The translations under genes were made by a program, and so were the position numbers. Below, piece after piece: positions 7,521-14,585 of a stretch of DNA of 33,421 bases. Source of the DNA: an uncultured Solirubrobacteraceae bacterium (GTDB lineage Bacteria; Actinomycetota; Thermoleophilia; Solirubrobacterales; Solirubrobacteraceae); NCBI GenBank assembly GCA_902806205.1, contig CADCVR010000029.1:1-33421 (forward strand), given 5' to 3'. Every line of letters begins with the position of its first letter. The first letter of the stretch is position 1. The notes beneath the pieces were generated by a model. That model did not search any database and was not told the origin of the DNA. It saw only the letters and a list, made by a program, of their open reading frames with translations.

Positions 7521-8300
7521 TCAGTAGTCCTCGTCGGAGAGCCGTCCGCGCAGCCGCAGGACGGCCTTGGTGTGCAGCTGGGAGACCCGCGACTCGGTCA
7601 CTCCGAGGACCTCACCGATCTCCCGCAAGGTGAGGTTCTCGTAGTAGTACAGGGCGATGACGAGCTTTTCGCGCTCGGGCAGCCGCGCGATGGCGTCGGC
7701 CATGCGGTCCTTGAGGTCGGTCTGGTCCATGGCCGCCGCGGGGTCCGGCGCGTCCGGGTCCTGCAACGTGTCCAGGAGCGAGACCTGGTCGCCGCTGGCG
7801 TCACTGACCGTCCACAGCTCGTCGAGCGCGGCGATCGTGGAGTTGGAGATCTGCAGCAGTGCGTCCTGGAACTCCTGGACCGTCATGCCCAGCTCCAGGG
7901 CCATCTCCTCGTCGGTCGGCGCGCGCTGCAGCTTGTGCTCGAGCTTCGCGTTCGCTCTCTCGATCGAGCGCGCGCGGGCGCGGACGGAGCGCGGCACCCA
8001 GTCCAGGGAGCGCAGCTCGTCGATGATCGCACCCTTGATCCGCGTGATCGCGTAGGTCTCGAACTTGATCTCACGGGCGGGCTCGAAGCGGGAGATCGCG
8101 CCGATCAGTCCCACCAGGCCGTAGGAGATGAGGTCGGCCTCGTCGACGTGAGCCGGCAGCCCCGACGCCATGCGGCCCGAGACGTACTTCACCAGGGGCG
8201 AGTAGGCCACGACCAGGCGCTCGCGGGCACGCTCGTCCCCGGACGACTTGTAGCGTCGCCACAGGTCCTTGAGCTCGATCGCCTTGACGTTGGTCTCCAC
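7521..8300 (-). CDS. whiG: RNA polymerase sigma factor of the WhiG/FliA family
   Basis: This is an alternative sigma-70-family factor of 259 residues, the usual length for FliA/WhiG. Region 2 (about 25-95) contains DLISYGLVGLIGAISRFEP and FETYAITRIKGAIIDELRS, followed by the family hallmark DWVPRSVR. Region 3 covers about 110-155. Region 4 (about 205-255) has the helix-turn-helix LTLREIGEVLGVTESRVSQL. In flagellated bacteria FliA drives late motility genes, and in Streptomyces WhiG drives sporulation. No flagellar or anti-sigma gene is in the window, so the regulon is unknown. The GTG start at 8300 has AGAAGGA about 8 nt upstream. It lies 33 nt after the Xer recombinase stop, so the two are probably cotranscribed. 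Confidence 0.93.
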   Translation of the reverse strand: METNVKAIELKDLWRRYKSSGDERARERLVVAYSPLVKYVSGRMASGLPAHVDEADLISYGLVGLIGAISRFEPAREIKFETYAITRIKGAIIDELRSLDWVPRSVRARARSIERANAKLEHKLQRAPTDEEMALELGMTVQEFQDALLQISNSTIAALDELWTVSDASGDQVSLLDTLQDPDAPDPAAAMDQTDLKDRMADAIARLPEREKLVIALYYYENLTLREIGEVLGVTESRVSQLHTKAVLRLRGRLSDEDY

Positions 8301-8333
8301 CAGAAGGGTCCTTCTCAGTCGGGATCTGCGTCG

Positions 8334-9284
8334 CTAGGCCCGCGGGTGGGCTTGCTGGTAGGCCGACCTGAGCCGGGCTGACTCTACTCGAGTGTAGATC
8401 TGCGTGGTGGAGATGCTCGCGTGCCCGAGCAGCTCCTGAATGGCGCGTAGGTCCGCGCCCCCGTCGAGGAGGTGGGTGGCGAAGGAGTGGCGCAGCGCGT
8501 GAGGAGAGATCCCGCCCTGCACTGCTGCGGCCTTGGTCCAGAACGCGAGGCGCCGGCGCACGTCGGAGGTCGAGAGGCGGCGACCGGTCTTGGAGAGGAA
8601 GAGCGCGCGCTCGTCCGGATCGACGGAGAGCACCGCCCGGCCACGGGCCTGGTAGCGCTGGACGGCGGCCAGCGCCGCCTCTCCGGCGGGCACGAAGCGC
8701 GTCTTGGCGCCTTTGCCCTCGACTCGGACCTGCTCGGCGTCGAAGTCGATCGCCACCACGTCGAGGTCGACGAGCTCTGCCGCACGCAGGCCACACGCGT
8801 AGGCCAGCTCGAACAGCGCGCGGTCGCGCAGCTCGAGCGGTGTGAAGGCCGGGATCGCGTCGAGCAGGCGAGCGAGCTCTCCGGCTCGCAGCACGTTGGG
8901 CAGCTTGGAGCCGCGCTTGGGAGACGCCACGAGCTCGGCCGGGTTGGCCTGCACGATCCCGTGCACGCGCAGCACCCCGAAGAAGCCGCGGATGGCCGCG
9001 AGCTTCCGCGCGACGGTGGCCGGGCCGGCCTTGCGCTCGCCGAGGCCCTGCGCGTAGCGCCGCAGGACGCGCACGGTGACGCCAGGGGGCGCGAGGTCGC
9101 GGTCCTGACACCACGCGCAGAACTGCCCGAGGTCGATGCCGTAGGCACGGCGGGTCTTCTCCGCCATGCCGCGCCGCGCCAGGTCGGCGTCGAAGAGCCG
9201 CAGCGCTCGGGCCCAGTCCGCCGCGACCCCCGCGGTACCGTGGATCGGATGGCGTTGTTCTTCATCGACACCAGCTCGGGTCAC
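8334..9284 (-). CDS. Tyrosine recombinase of the XerC/XerD family
   Basis: This is a site-specific recombinase of about 316 residues, matching the 295-320 length of XerC/D. The N-terminal core-binding domain covers about 20-115 (ADWARALRLFDADLARRGM). The catalytic domain carries R167 (GLRAAEL), K191 (GKGAKTR), H262 and R265 (PHALRHSF), H288 (LGHAS) and nucleophile Y297 (QIYTRV), so every active-site residue is present. Its likely role is chromosome dimer resolution; XerC and XerD cannot be separated by eye. The start is set at GTG 9284 because no usable start codon follows until ATG 9170, which would remove the first DNA-binding helix. This overlaps the start of the divergent plus-strand ORF by about 36 nt. 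Confidence 0.9.
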   Translation of the reverse strand: MTRAGVDEEQRHPIHGTAGVAADWARALRLFDADLARRGMAEKTRRAYGIDLGQFCAWCQDRDLAPPGVTVRVLRRYAQGLGERKAGPATVARKLAAIRGFFGVLRVHGIVQANPAELVASPKRGSKLPNVLRAGELARLLDAIPAFTPLELRDRALFELAYACGLRAAELVDLDVVAIDFDAEQVRVEGKGAKTRFVPAGEAALAAVQRYQARGRAVLSVDPDERALFLSKTGRRLSTSDVRRRLAFWTKAAAVQGGISPHALRHSFATHLLDGGADLRAIQELLGHASISTTQIYTRVESARLRSAYQQAHPRA

Positions 9285-9533
9285 GTCGCCACCCAGTCGC
9301 AGCTCATCGGCGCCGGCCTCTCGCCCGCCGACGGGCTGCCCCCGCGCCCGTGGCTGCGCATCCAGGGCACGGGCGACGCGACCACGATGTGGTACGCCGT
9401 GATGCGCAAGCGGGAGCGAGGGATCTTCATCGGCACGCTGGTCTTTCGCCACTCACCCCACCACTCCCTGCTGCTCGAGCAGGGCTGGGAGGAGATCCCC
9501 GTCTCGGAGATCTGCGCCCCGGCCGCCGCCTGA
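9249..9533 (+). CDS. 94-residue protein of unknown function, divergent from the recombinase
   Basis: The ORF starts at ATG 9249 and encodes a compact soluble-looking protein (MALFFIDTSSGHVA at the start, WYAVMRKRERGIFIGTLVF in the middle, QGWEEIPVSEI near the end). Third codon positions are almost all G or C over its whole length, as in the certain genes here, which argues that it is real and not a shadow. It is the only plus-strand gene between two minus-strand genes. Its start lies inside the 5' end of the Xer gene as I have called it, so one of the two starts may need revision. I recognise no family. Confidence 0.55.
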   Translation: MALFFIDTSSGHVATQSQLIGAGLSPADGLPPRPWLRIQGTGDATTMWYAVMRKRERGIFIGTLVFRHSPHHSLLLEQGWEEIPVSEICAPAAA

Positions 9534-9581
9534 ACGGTTCGTACTCCCCTCGCCGGAGCCGCGACGCGGCCATCCGAGGCG

Positions 9582-10622
9582 CTACACGATGAGGACCTTC
9601 GCGCCGACCGGGACCTGGGGGTAGAGCTCCTCGACGTCCTCGACCAGCATCCGCAGGCAGCCGTGCGAGGCGTTCGAGCCGATCGAGCCGCGCTCGCTCG
9701 TGCCGTGGATCCCGACGCCATCGGTGATTCCCAGCCAGCGCGACTTGAGCGGGTTGTTGGGGGCACCGCCCGGGATGACGCTGCCGGCCAGGGCACCGGC
9801 CCAGTCGGAGTTCGGGACCGACCAGGCCGGGTTCACCGCCTTGTTCGCGATGTCGTAGGTGCCGGCCGGCGTGTCGTTGCCCGCCTTGCCGACGGCGATC
9901 GGATAGGTCTTGGCGAGCTTGAGCCGCTTGTAGACCTTGAGCTGGAAGCTCGAGCGGTTGACGATCAGCACGACGGGGTTCCGCTTGACGAGCCCCGCGC
10001 GCGTGACCTTCGGCGCGACCTTGCGCGTCTCCGCGACGAAGCGCCGCTCGGCCGACGGTGAGATCAGAGCGCTGTTGATCGACTTGTGCAGCTCGCTGGC
10101 CTTGACCTCGAGCCCGCGCCGGCCCGCCTCGGCGTCGACGCCCGTCGCCGTGAGGCGGATCTGCGCATCCTTGGCGGGGCGCTCGACGCCCTTCCGGATC
10201 TTGTCGATCATCCGCACGACGGCGCGGTCGGAGAACGTGACCGCGGGCCGCAGGTCGGCGTCGACCGTCCCGCCGGTGACCCGGCGCCACGTGCGCCCGA
10301 GGGCTCCGCCCTGTTCCGAGCGCTTGACCGCCTGGGTGATGACCCGGTCGACGTCCGTCGTGATCCGGGCCTCGCGTGCCCCGAGGAGCCAGGTGCTCTT
10401 GTCGTGGTGGACGACGACGGGCCTCTCGAGCGCCGCGACCAGCTCCCGCTCGAGGTGGGCGCCCGCAGCATCACGCTCCATCCCGCCGACGGCGATGCCG
10501 GCGACGGTGATGCCTTCGGCGATCTCCTCGGTCCGCGCGCTGTCGTAGGCGAGCACACCGCCGGCCGCGGTGAGCGTCAGGGTCAGCAGAACGGCAGGGA
10601 TGATCATCGTCTTGGTTCGCAT
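9582..10622 (-). CDS. L,D-transpeptidase (YkuD) with peptidoglycan-binding region
   Basis: This is a predicted membrane-anchored or secreted enzyme of 346 residues that forms 3-3 peptidoglycan cross-links or attaches proteins to the wall. An N-terminal hydrophobic segment (about 6-26, IIPAVLLTLTLTAAGGVLAY) serves as signal or anchor. A PG_binding_4-like region follows (about 35-200; IAEGITVAGIAVGGM is its typical opening). The YkuD catalytic domain (about 215-346) contains H306 (IHGTSE) and the SHGCLRM motif with H320 and nucleophile C322. The domain order matches actinobacterial and clostridial YkuD proteins that act outside the membrane. It stands alone, with spacers on both sides. Confidence 0.93.
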   Translation of the reverse strand: MRTKTMIIPAVLLTLTLTAAGGVLAYDSARTEEIAEGITVAGIAVGGMERDAAGAHLERELVAALERPVVVHHDKSTWLLGAREARITTDVDRVITQAVKRSEQGGALGRTWRRVTGGTVDADLRPAVTFSDRAVVRMIDKIRKGVERPAKDAQIRLTATGVDAEAGRRGLEVKASELHKSINSALISPSAERRFVAETRKVAPKVTRAGLVKRNPVVLIVNRSSFQLKVYKRLKLAKTYPIAVGKAGNDTPAGTYDIANKAVNPAWSVPNSDWAGALAGSVIPGGAPNNPLKSRWLGITDGVGIHGTSERGSIGSNASHGCLRMLVEDVEELYPQVPVGAKVLIV

Positions 10623-10642
10623 GGGGCCTCGGCGCGCGGAAG

Positions 10643-10648
10643 TGTAGG
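10643..10648 (-). promoter_or_regulatory. Candidate -10 box of the L,D-transpeptidase gene
   Basis: The minus strand reads TACACT about 20 nt before the ATG at 10622, with a purine-rich GAGG between box and start acting as ribosome binding site. No clear -35 at the right spacing. Confidence 0.35.
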
Positions 10649-10708
10649 CGGAGCAGCGCCTTTGCGCTACTCAAGGACGCTACGTACCCGGCGTGCGACC
10701 GGATGCTC

Positions 10709-11989
10709 CTACCCGGCAGCGCGCTGGCGCGCCAGATGCGCGTCGATCGCCGCGAGGACGGTCTTGCGTGCAGCGTGGCGGGCCTCGTGGTCGCGCAGCG
10801 CCCTCAGCGCACCGGCGTCGAGCGAGCCCAGCAGGGCGATGACCTCGCGCGCCTGAAGGTCCCCGTAGCCCGCCGGGGGTGCCGGGTTCGGCGGGGACGA
10901 CTGCGCCGTAGACGCGCCGGCCGCGAGGTTCGCGCGTCGCTCGGGGCGCGCGACGCGACGGACGCTCGGAGAGCGCCGCAGGAACTCTTCGACCTCCTGC
11001 TCGTAGCGATAGCTCTCACGGGCCCCGCGGGTGAGCGGGGCCAGCCGCTGGTGCTCACGGAGCTTGAGGACGGCCTCGCGCGTGGTGTACCGGTAGCGGT
11101 AGCCCGTCGCCTTGAGCTTGCGGTTGTCGAGGCCCCGGCCGAAGCGCAGGTGCCGCAGCATGTCGGCGGAGATCGGGAGCTTCGCGCGCTTGAGCAGCGG
11201 CAGGGCCAGGCCCGTGCCGAACGGCGGGAGCACCGGAGCGCTGAGCTTCCCGAGCAGGTCGACGACCTCCGAGAGGACGAGCACGCCGTCGGCGGCCGCG
11301 TTGAAGACGCCGTCGAGGTCATGACGCACGGCGTGCTCGAGCGCCCCTGCGATGTCGTCCTCGTGCAGGAACTGATGGCGCGGGTCGAAGCCGAGGATCG
11401 TCGGGATCACCGGCAGGTCGAGGTAGCGCGTGTAGGAGGTGCGGACCGCCGGCCCCAGCCCGTTGGCGAAGCGCAGGATGGTGACGATCGTGTTCGGGTT
11501 GCCCTCGGCGAACTCACGCACGGATGACTCGGCCTCGACGACGTCGCGCTCGATCGGCGTGCGGGCGGGCTTCGGGCGGCCCATCGCCTCCGTGAAGAAC
11601 GCGGGGTCGTCCTGCTCGGAGCCGTAGTAGCGCGCGCTCGACTTGAAGACCACCTTCCTGACCGATGAGTCCGGACCGCCGCAGGCGGCCAGCACGTTCA
11701 GCGTCCCGATCACGTTGTTCTCGTGGGCGAGCTTCGGGCTCGTGACGATGGAGTCGGCGACGAGGCGGGTGTCGACCACGGTGTCGATCTCCGCGGCCTG
11801 CACGATGCGGCGGATGAGCGAGTGATGATCCTCCACGCGCACGAACTCCGTGCGCTCCAGTGCGACTTTCGGCGGGCGCTTGTCCACGCCGATGACCGCC
11901 TCGACGGCGGGGTCCTGCTCGAGCGCGTGAGCGAGGCGGCCGCCCCAGTACGTGGAGAGGCCCGTGATGAGAATGCGCTTGGAGGTCAC
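10709..11989 (-). CDS. NAD-dependent epimerase/dehydratase (extended SDR family)
   Basis: The protein is 426 residues. It opens with a Rossmann nucleotide-binding motif (RILITGLSTYWGGRLA, about 5-20). SSARYYGSEQ (about 127) supplies the tyrosine region usual in sugar epimerases, though the classical YxxxK is not obvious. The SDR core ends near residue 300. A Pro/Ala-rich linker follows, then a basic helical tail (about 375-426), which is unusual for sugar epimerases. It follows the acyltransferase gene by 3 nt (stop TAG, then GTG), so the two are coupled. A GalE-like protein paired with a PlsC-like acyltransferase also occurs in mycobacteria (from memory), pointing to a lipid or envelope role. 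The substrate is unknown. Confidence 0.85.
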   Translation of the reverse strand: MTSKRILITGLSTYWGGRLAHALEQDPAVEAVIGVDKRPPKVALERTEFVRVEDHHSLIRRIVQAAEIDTVVDTRLVADSIVTSPKLAHENNVIGTLNVLAACGGPDSSVRKVVFKSSARYYGSEQDDPAFFTEAMGRPKPARTPIERDVVEAESSVREFAEGNPNTIVTILRFANGLGPAVRTSYTRYLDLPVIPTILGFDPRHQFLHEDDIAGALEHAVRHDLDGVFNAAADGVLVLSEVVDLLGKLSAPVLPPFGTGLALPLLKRAKLPISADMLRHLRFGRGLDNRKLKATGYRYRYTTREAVLKLREHQRLAPLTRGARESYRYEQEVEEFLRRSPSVRRVARPERRANLAAGASTAQSSPPNPAPPAGYGDLQAREVIALLGSLDAGALRALRDHEARHAARKTVLAAIDAHLARQRAAG

Positions 11990-11993
11990 CTCC
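11981..11993. promoter_or_regulatory. Palindrome containing the epimerase ribosome binding site and start codon
   Basis: The minus strand reads GGAGGTGACCTCC, a 13-nt perfect palindrome. It contains a strong Shine-Dalgarno core, the GTG start at 11989 and the complement of the Shine-Dalgarno. The stop of the upstream gene (TAG) overlaps its edge. The element could hide the start in a hairpin or dimer contact until ribosomes arrive from upstream. Confidence 0.35.
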
Positions 11994-12916
11994 TACAACC
12001 AGACGGACCGTCGCTTGCCGACCATCTCGAACAGCTCTTCCTGGATCGTCGCGCGGATGTCCTGCGCGACGGTCTGCACGAGCCCCTTGTCCTCCCACGG
12101 CTTGTCGCCCATCTCGTCGGTGCGGACCGGCGCCAGGAAGCGGATCGTGAACTTCGCGGGCAGGTACATCAGCGTGGCCAGCAGACCGAAGTGCGGGAAC
12201 GTCGGCGTCAGCGGCGTATAGGGCAGCCCGGTCAGCTTCTTGAGCAGGCCGAGCTGGGCGAAGACGGGCTGGCTCTCCTCCGCGCCGACCACCGCGATCG
12301 GCACGATCGGTGCTCGCGCACGCATCGCCGCCTCCACGAAGCCGCCGCGGCCGAAACGGCGCAGGCGGTAGCGGTCCTTGTAGAGCTTCTCGGTTCCCTT
12401 CACACCCTCGGGGAAGACGAGCACGAGCTGGCCCTCGTCGTAGAGCAGCCGCTGGACGTTGGCCGGATGGGCAGCCACGCCGCCGATCTTCGGCAGCAGC
12501 ATCGAGAAGCCGGGAAAGCCCTTGAAGAAGTGCTCGACCAGGACGCGGACCTCACGCCGGCGGGGATGCTCCTCGCTGATCGCCTTCATGATCATCAACG
12601 CGTCGGGCGGCAGTGCCCCCGAGTGGTTGGAGACCAGGAGGGCGGGGCCGTCGGCGGGGACGTTCTCCACGCCCTCGACCGTGCAGCGAAACCACAGGTG
12701 GTAGTAGAAGTCGACGAGGGTCCGGTCGAAGAGCGCGGCGAAGCGCTCCGAGCGGCCCCAGTCGTCGATCCGGCGATCGGCCTCGATGCCGGGAAGGAGA
12801 TCGCGGAGGTCGTGATCCTCGCCGGAGACGTCGCCGGCGGTGGAGGTGGTCGGCACGAGCGCGTCCGGCGTCTCGGCGATCTCGCGCAGCGGCGTGCGAA
12901 CCGCCGGCTCGGCCAT
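11993..12916 (-). CDS. Lysophospholipid acyltransferase (PlsC-like) family protein
   Basis: This 307-residue protein resembles glycerol-3-phosphate/1-acylglycerol-3-phosphate acyltransferases. The catalytic motif appears as VSNHSGALPPDALM, where the His-to-Asp spacing is two residues longer than the classical HX4D, as in one actinobacterial branch of the family. Motif III is FPEGVKGT and motif IV lies in RARAPIVPIAVVG. The first ~65 residues are a charged extension. No transmembrane segment is certain, though LLATLMYLPAKF could associate with the membrane. ATG 12916 overlaps the stop of the upstream nucleotidase gene (TGATG) and its own stop lies 3 nt before the epimerase start, so the three genes form one operon. 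The acyl acceptor is unknown. Confidence 0.85.
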   Translation of the reverse strand: MAEPAVRTPLREIAETPDALVPTTSTAGDVSGEDHDLRDLLPGIEADRRIDDWGRSERFAALFDRTLVDFYYHLWFRCTVEGVENVPADGPALLVSNHSGALPPDALMIMKAISEEHPRRREVRVLVEHFFKGFPGFSMLLPKIGGVAAHPANVQRLLYDEGQLVLVFPEGVKGTEKLYKDRYRLRRFGRGGFVEAAMRARAPIVPIAVVGAEESQPVFAQLGLLKKLTGLPYTPLTPTFPHFGLLATLMYLPAKFTIRFLAPVRTDEMGDKPWEDKGLVQTVAQDIRATIQEELFEMVGKRRSVWL

Positions 12917-13503
12917 CAGGCGACCTGGCCGGTGCGGCCCGTGCGGCGCAGGGGCGGCAGGGACGCCTCGAGCTCCCGCGCCAGCGTGGACCAGTCCGCC
13001 GCGCCGATGACGCCCTCCTCCGCGACGACGTCCTCGTTCCAGGGGTGGATGATCGTCGCGACGGTGATCCCCCGCTCGACGGCGGCCGCGATGTTCAACG
13101 GGCTGTCGTCGATCAGCAGGTCGATCCCGATCTCCGTGCAGCGCGACACCTTGTCGGCGGAGCAGTAGAGCTCGTCGAAGCGCAGGCCGATGTCCTTGAG
13201 CCACTGCTCGGTCGCGGCGCGGCACTGATCGGCGCGGTGGGAGGTGATGTGGATGAAGTGGCCACCGTCCGCCCAGCGGTTGACGGTCTCCACGGCGCCG
13301 GGATAGGGGCGCCCGGCGAGGATCGCCGCCTCGCGGTGGGTGGCGTCGACAACGCACTTCAGCTGCTCGCTCTTCAGTCGGGTGATGCCCCACTGGTACT
13401 GCTCCTCGTAGGGAAGGTCTATGCCGAAGCGCTCGCGGGCCGCGTCGGAGAGGACGTCCCAGTAGTGGTGAAGGGTGGAGTCGATGTCGATGGCGATCTT
13501 CAT
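12916..13503 (-). CDS. HAD-superfamily hydrolase resembling 5'(3')-deoxyribonucleotidase
   Basis: The protein is 195 residues. Motif I is IDIDST (D6 nucleophile, D8 acid), motif II is HITSHR near residue 90, and the late acidic motif is LLIDDSP near residue 130; these fit the NT5C (PF06941-like) branch of HAD phosphatases. The cap region carries YEEQYQWGITRLKSEQ. A probable role is hydrolysis of a nucleoside or sugar monophosphate; the substrate cannot be read from sequence. AGGAG is 5-6 nt before the ATG. It is the first gene of the three-gene minus-strand operon, and it shares a 27-nt spacer with the divergent hydrolase. Confidence 0.82.
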   Translation of the reverse strand: MKIAIDIDSTLHHYWDVLSDAARERFGIDLPYEEQYQWGITRLKSEQLKCVVDATHREAAILAGRPYPGAVETVNRWADGGHFIHITSHRADQCRAATEQWLKDIGLRFDELYCSADKVSRCTEIGIDLLIDDSPLNIAAAVERGITVATIIHPWNEDVVAEEGVIGAADWSTLARELEASLPPLRRTGRTGQVA

Positions 13504-13516
13504 GAGAGCTCCTGGG

Positions 13517-13523
13517 TATCGTA
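13517..13523. promoter_or_regulatory. Overlapping divergent -10 boxes (bidirectional promoter)
   Basis: The 27-nt spacer contains TATCGTA. On the plus strand TATCGT (13517-13522) ends 8 nt before ATG 13531. On the minus strand TACGAT (13518-13523) ends 14 nt before ATG 13503. One 7-nt element could therefore set both start sites, giving a leaderless hydrolase mRNA and a short-leader operon mRNA. Confidence 0.45.
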
Positions 13524-13530
13524 GACCGCC

Positions 13531-14490
13531 ATGGCCTCCGCCCCCGCTGCCACCGCCGAAGGGCCAGGCACCTACGGTCTGGAGGGCCGCTCGGCCTGGC
13601 TGGACATCGACTGGAGCACGCACCAGCACTGGGTCACCGTGGCGGGGAGCCCCGTCAACGTCTGCGAGATCGGCCCGGCCGACGGCGAGCCGATCGTGTG
13701 GATCCACGGCCTCTCGGGCTCCTGGCAGAACTGGCTCGAGAACCTCCCGGACTTCGCCGAAGCGGGCTTCCGCTGCCTCGCGGTCGACCTGCCGGGCTTC
13801 GGGCACTCCCCGATGCCGAGCGAGAAGATCACGATCTCGGGCTACGGCACCCTGGTCGACGAGCTGCTCGAGGAGCTCGATATCTCCGCCGCGTCGATCG
13901 TCGGCAATTCCATGGGCGGCTTCATCGCCGCCGAGCTCGCGATCCGCTTCCCCGAGCGCGTCGAGCGGCTCGTGCTCGTCTCCGCCGCCGGGCTGAGCGT
14001 CGAGGACCTCCGCAACGACATGGGGATGGCCCTGCTGCGCCGACTCGACTACCTTCTGGGCGCCTGCGTGGGCTGGGTCGCCTCGAGGTCTGATGGCGTC
14101 GCGCGGCGCGAGCGCCTCCGCCGCGCGGCCTTCGCGATCGTCGCCGCGCACCCCGAGAGGCTGTGCGCGCTGCTGGTCGAGGAGAACCTGCGCGGATCGG
14201 GCAAGCCGGGGTTCATCCCTGCCGTGGAGGCGCTCACCACCTACCCGATCCGCGAGCGCCTGCCGGAGATCGGCTGCCCCGTGCTGATCGTCTGGGGCAC
14301 CAAGGACCACCTCGTGCCCGTGAAGGACGCCCACGAGTTCGAGCGGCTGATCCCCGACTCGCGCAAGGTCATCTACCCGGACACGGGACACGTGCCGCAG
14401 CTCGAGCGGCCGGAGGCGTTCAACGCGCTGGTGCGCGCCTTCATCGAGGAGGACCCCCACGAGGACGTCGATCAGCCCGAGGTCGACTGA
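13531..14490 (+). CDS. Alpha/beta-fold hydrolase
   Basis: This is a 319-residue serine hydrolase. The oxyanion region IHGLSGSWQNW is at about 58-68. The nucleophile elbow is GNSMGG (S127), the acid lies in GTKDHLVP (D259) and the histidine in DTGHVPQLE (H287), so the triad is complete. A helical cap lies between about 150 and 230. The overall pattern fits the broad group of C-C hydrolases, haloperoxidase-like enzymes and lysophospholipases; I cannot narrow it. The first ~35 residues precede the fold. It is divergent from the nucleotidase/acyltransferase/epimerase operon and shares its promoter spacer. That suggests, but does not prove, a lipid-related role. Confidence 0.88.
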   Translation: MASAPAATAEGPGTYGLEGRSAWLDIDWSTHQHWVTVAGSPVNVCEIGPADGEPIVWIHGLSGSWQNWLENLPDFAEAGFRCLAVDLPGFGHSPMPSEKITISGYGTLVDELLEELDISAASIVGNSMGGFIAAELAIRFPERVERLVLVSAAGLSVEDLRNDMGMALLRRLDYLLGACVGWVASRSDGVARRERLRRAAFAIVAAHPERLCALLVEENLRGSGKPGFIPAVEALTTYPIRERLPEIGCPVLIVWGTKDHLVPVKDAHEFERLIPDSRKVIYPDTGHVPQLERPEAFNALVRAFIEEDPHEDVDQPEVD

Positions 14491-14502
14491 GCGCTGCGTC
14501 GC

Positions 14503-14578
14503 GAGCGCCGGCGCGCGCACCGCCTCCCGAGCCGAGTCGGATGGTGCCCACCCCCCGGGCGCTCACCGGCGCTCGAGC
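14503..14578. terminator. Weak long-range inverted repeat between convergent genes
   Basis: The 95-nt spacer between the hydrolase stop and the ilvD stop contains gagcgccgg and, about 57 nt later, ccggcgctc, followed by a gcgctcgagcgc palindrome. These could fold into a bidirectional terminator, but the loop is long and there is no T tract. Confidence 0.2.
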
Positions 14579-14585
14579 GCTCAAC

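Noticed and set aside
6678-8381. 567-codon plus-strand ORF
   Set aside because: It runs opposite the zinc-ribbon and sigma-factor genes, has random-looking composition and no start context.
10086-10856. Long plus-strand ORFs opposite the L,D-transpeptidase and epimerase genes
   Set aside because: They are antisense shadows: compositions are Arg/Ala-rich, no motifs appear, and the minus-strand frames encode recognisable families.
12916-14520. 534-codon minus-strand ORF extending the HAD nucleotidase upstream
   Set aside because: The upstream part is antisense to the alpha/beta hydrolase; the conserved HAD protein begins at the ATG at 13503.
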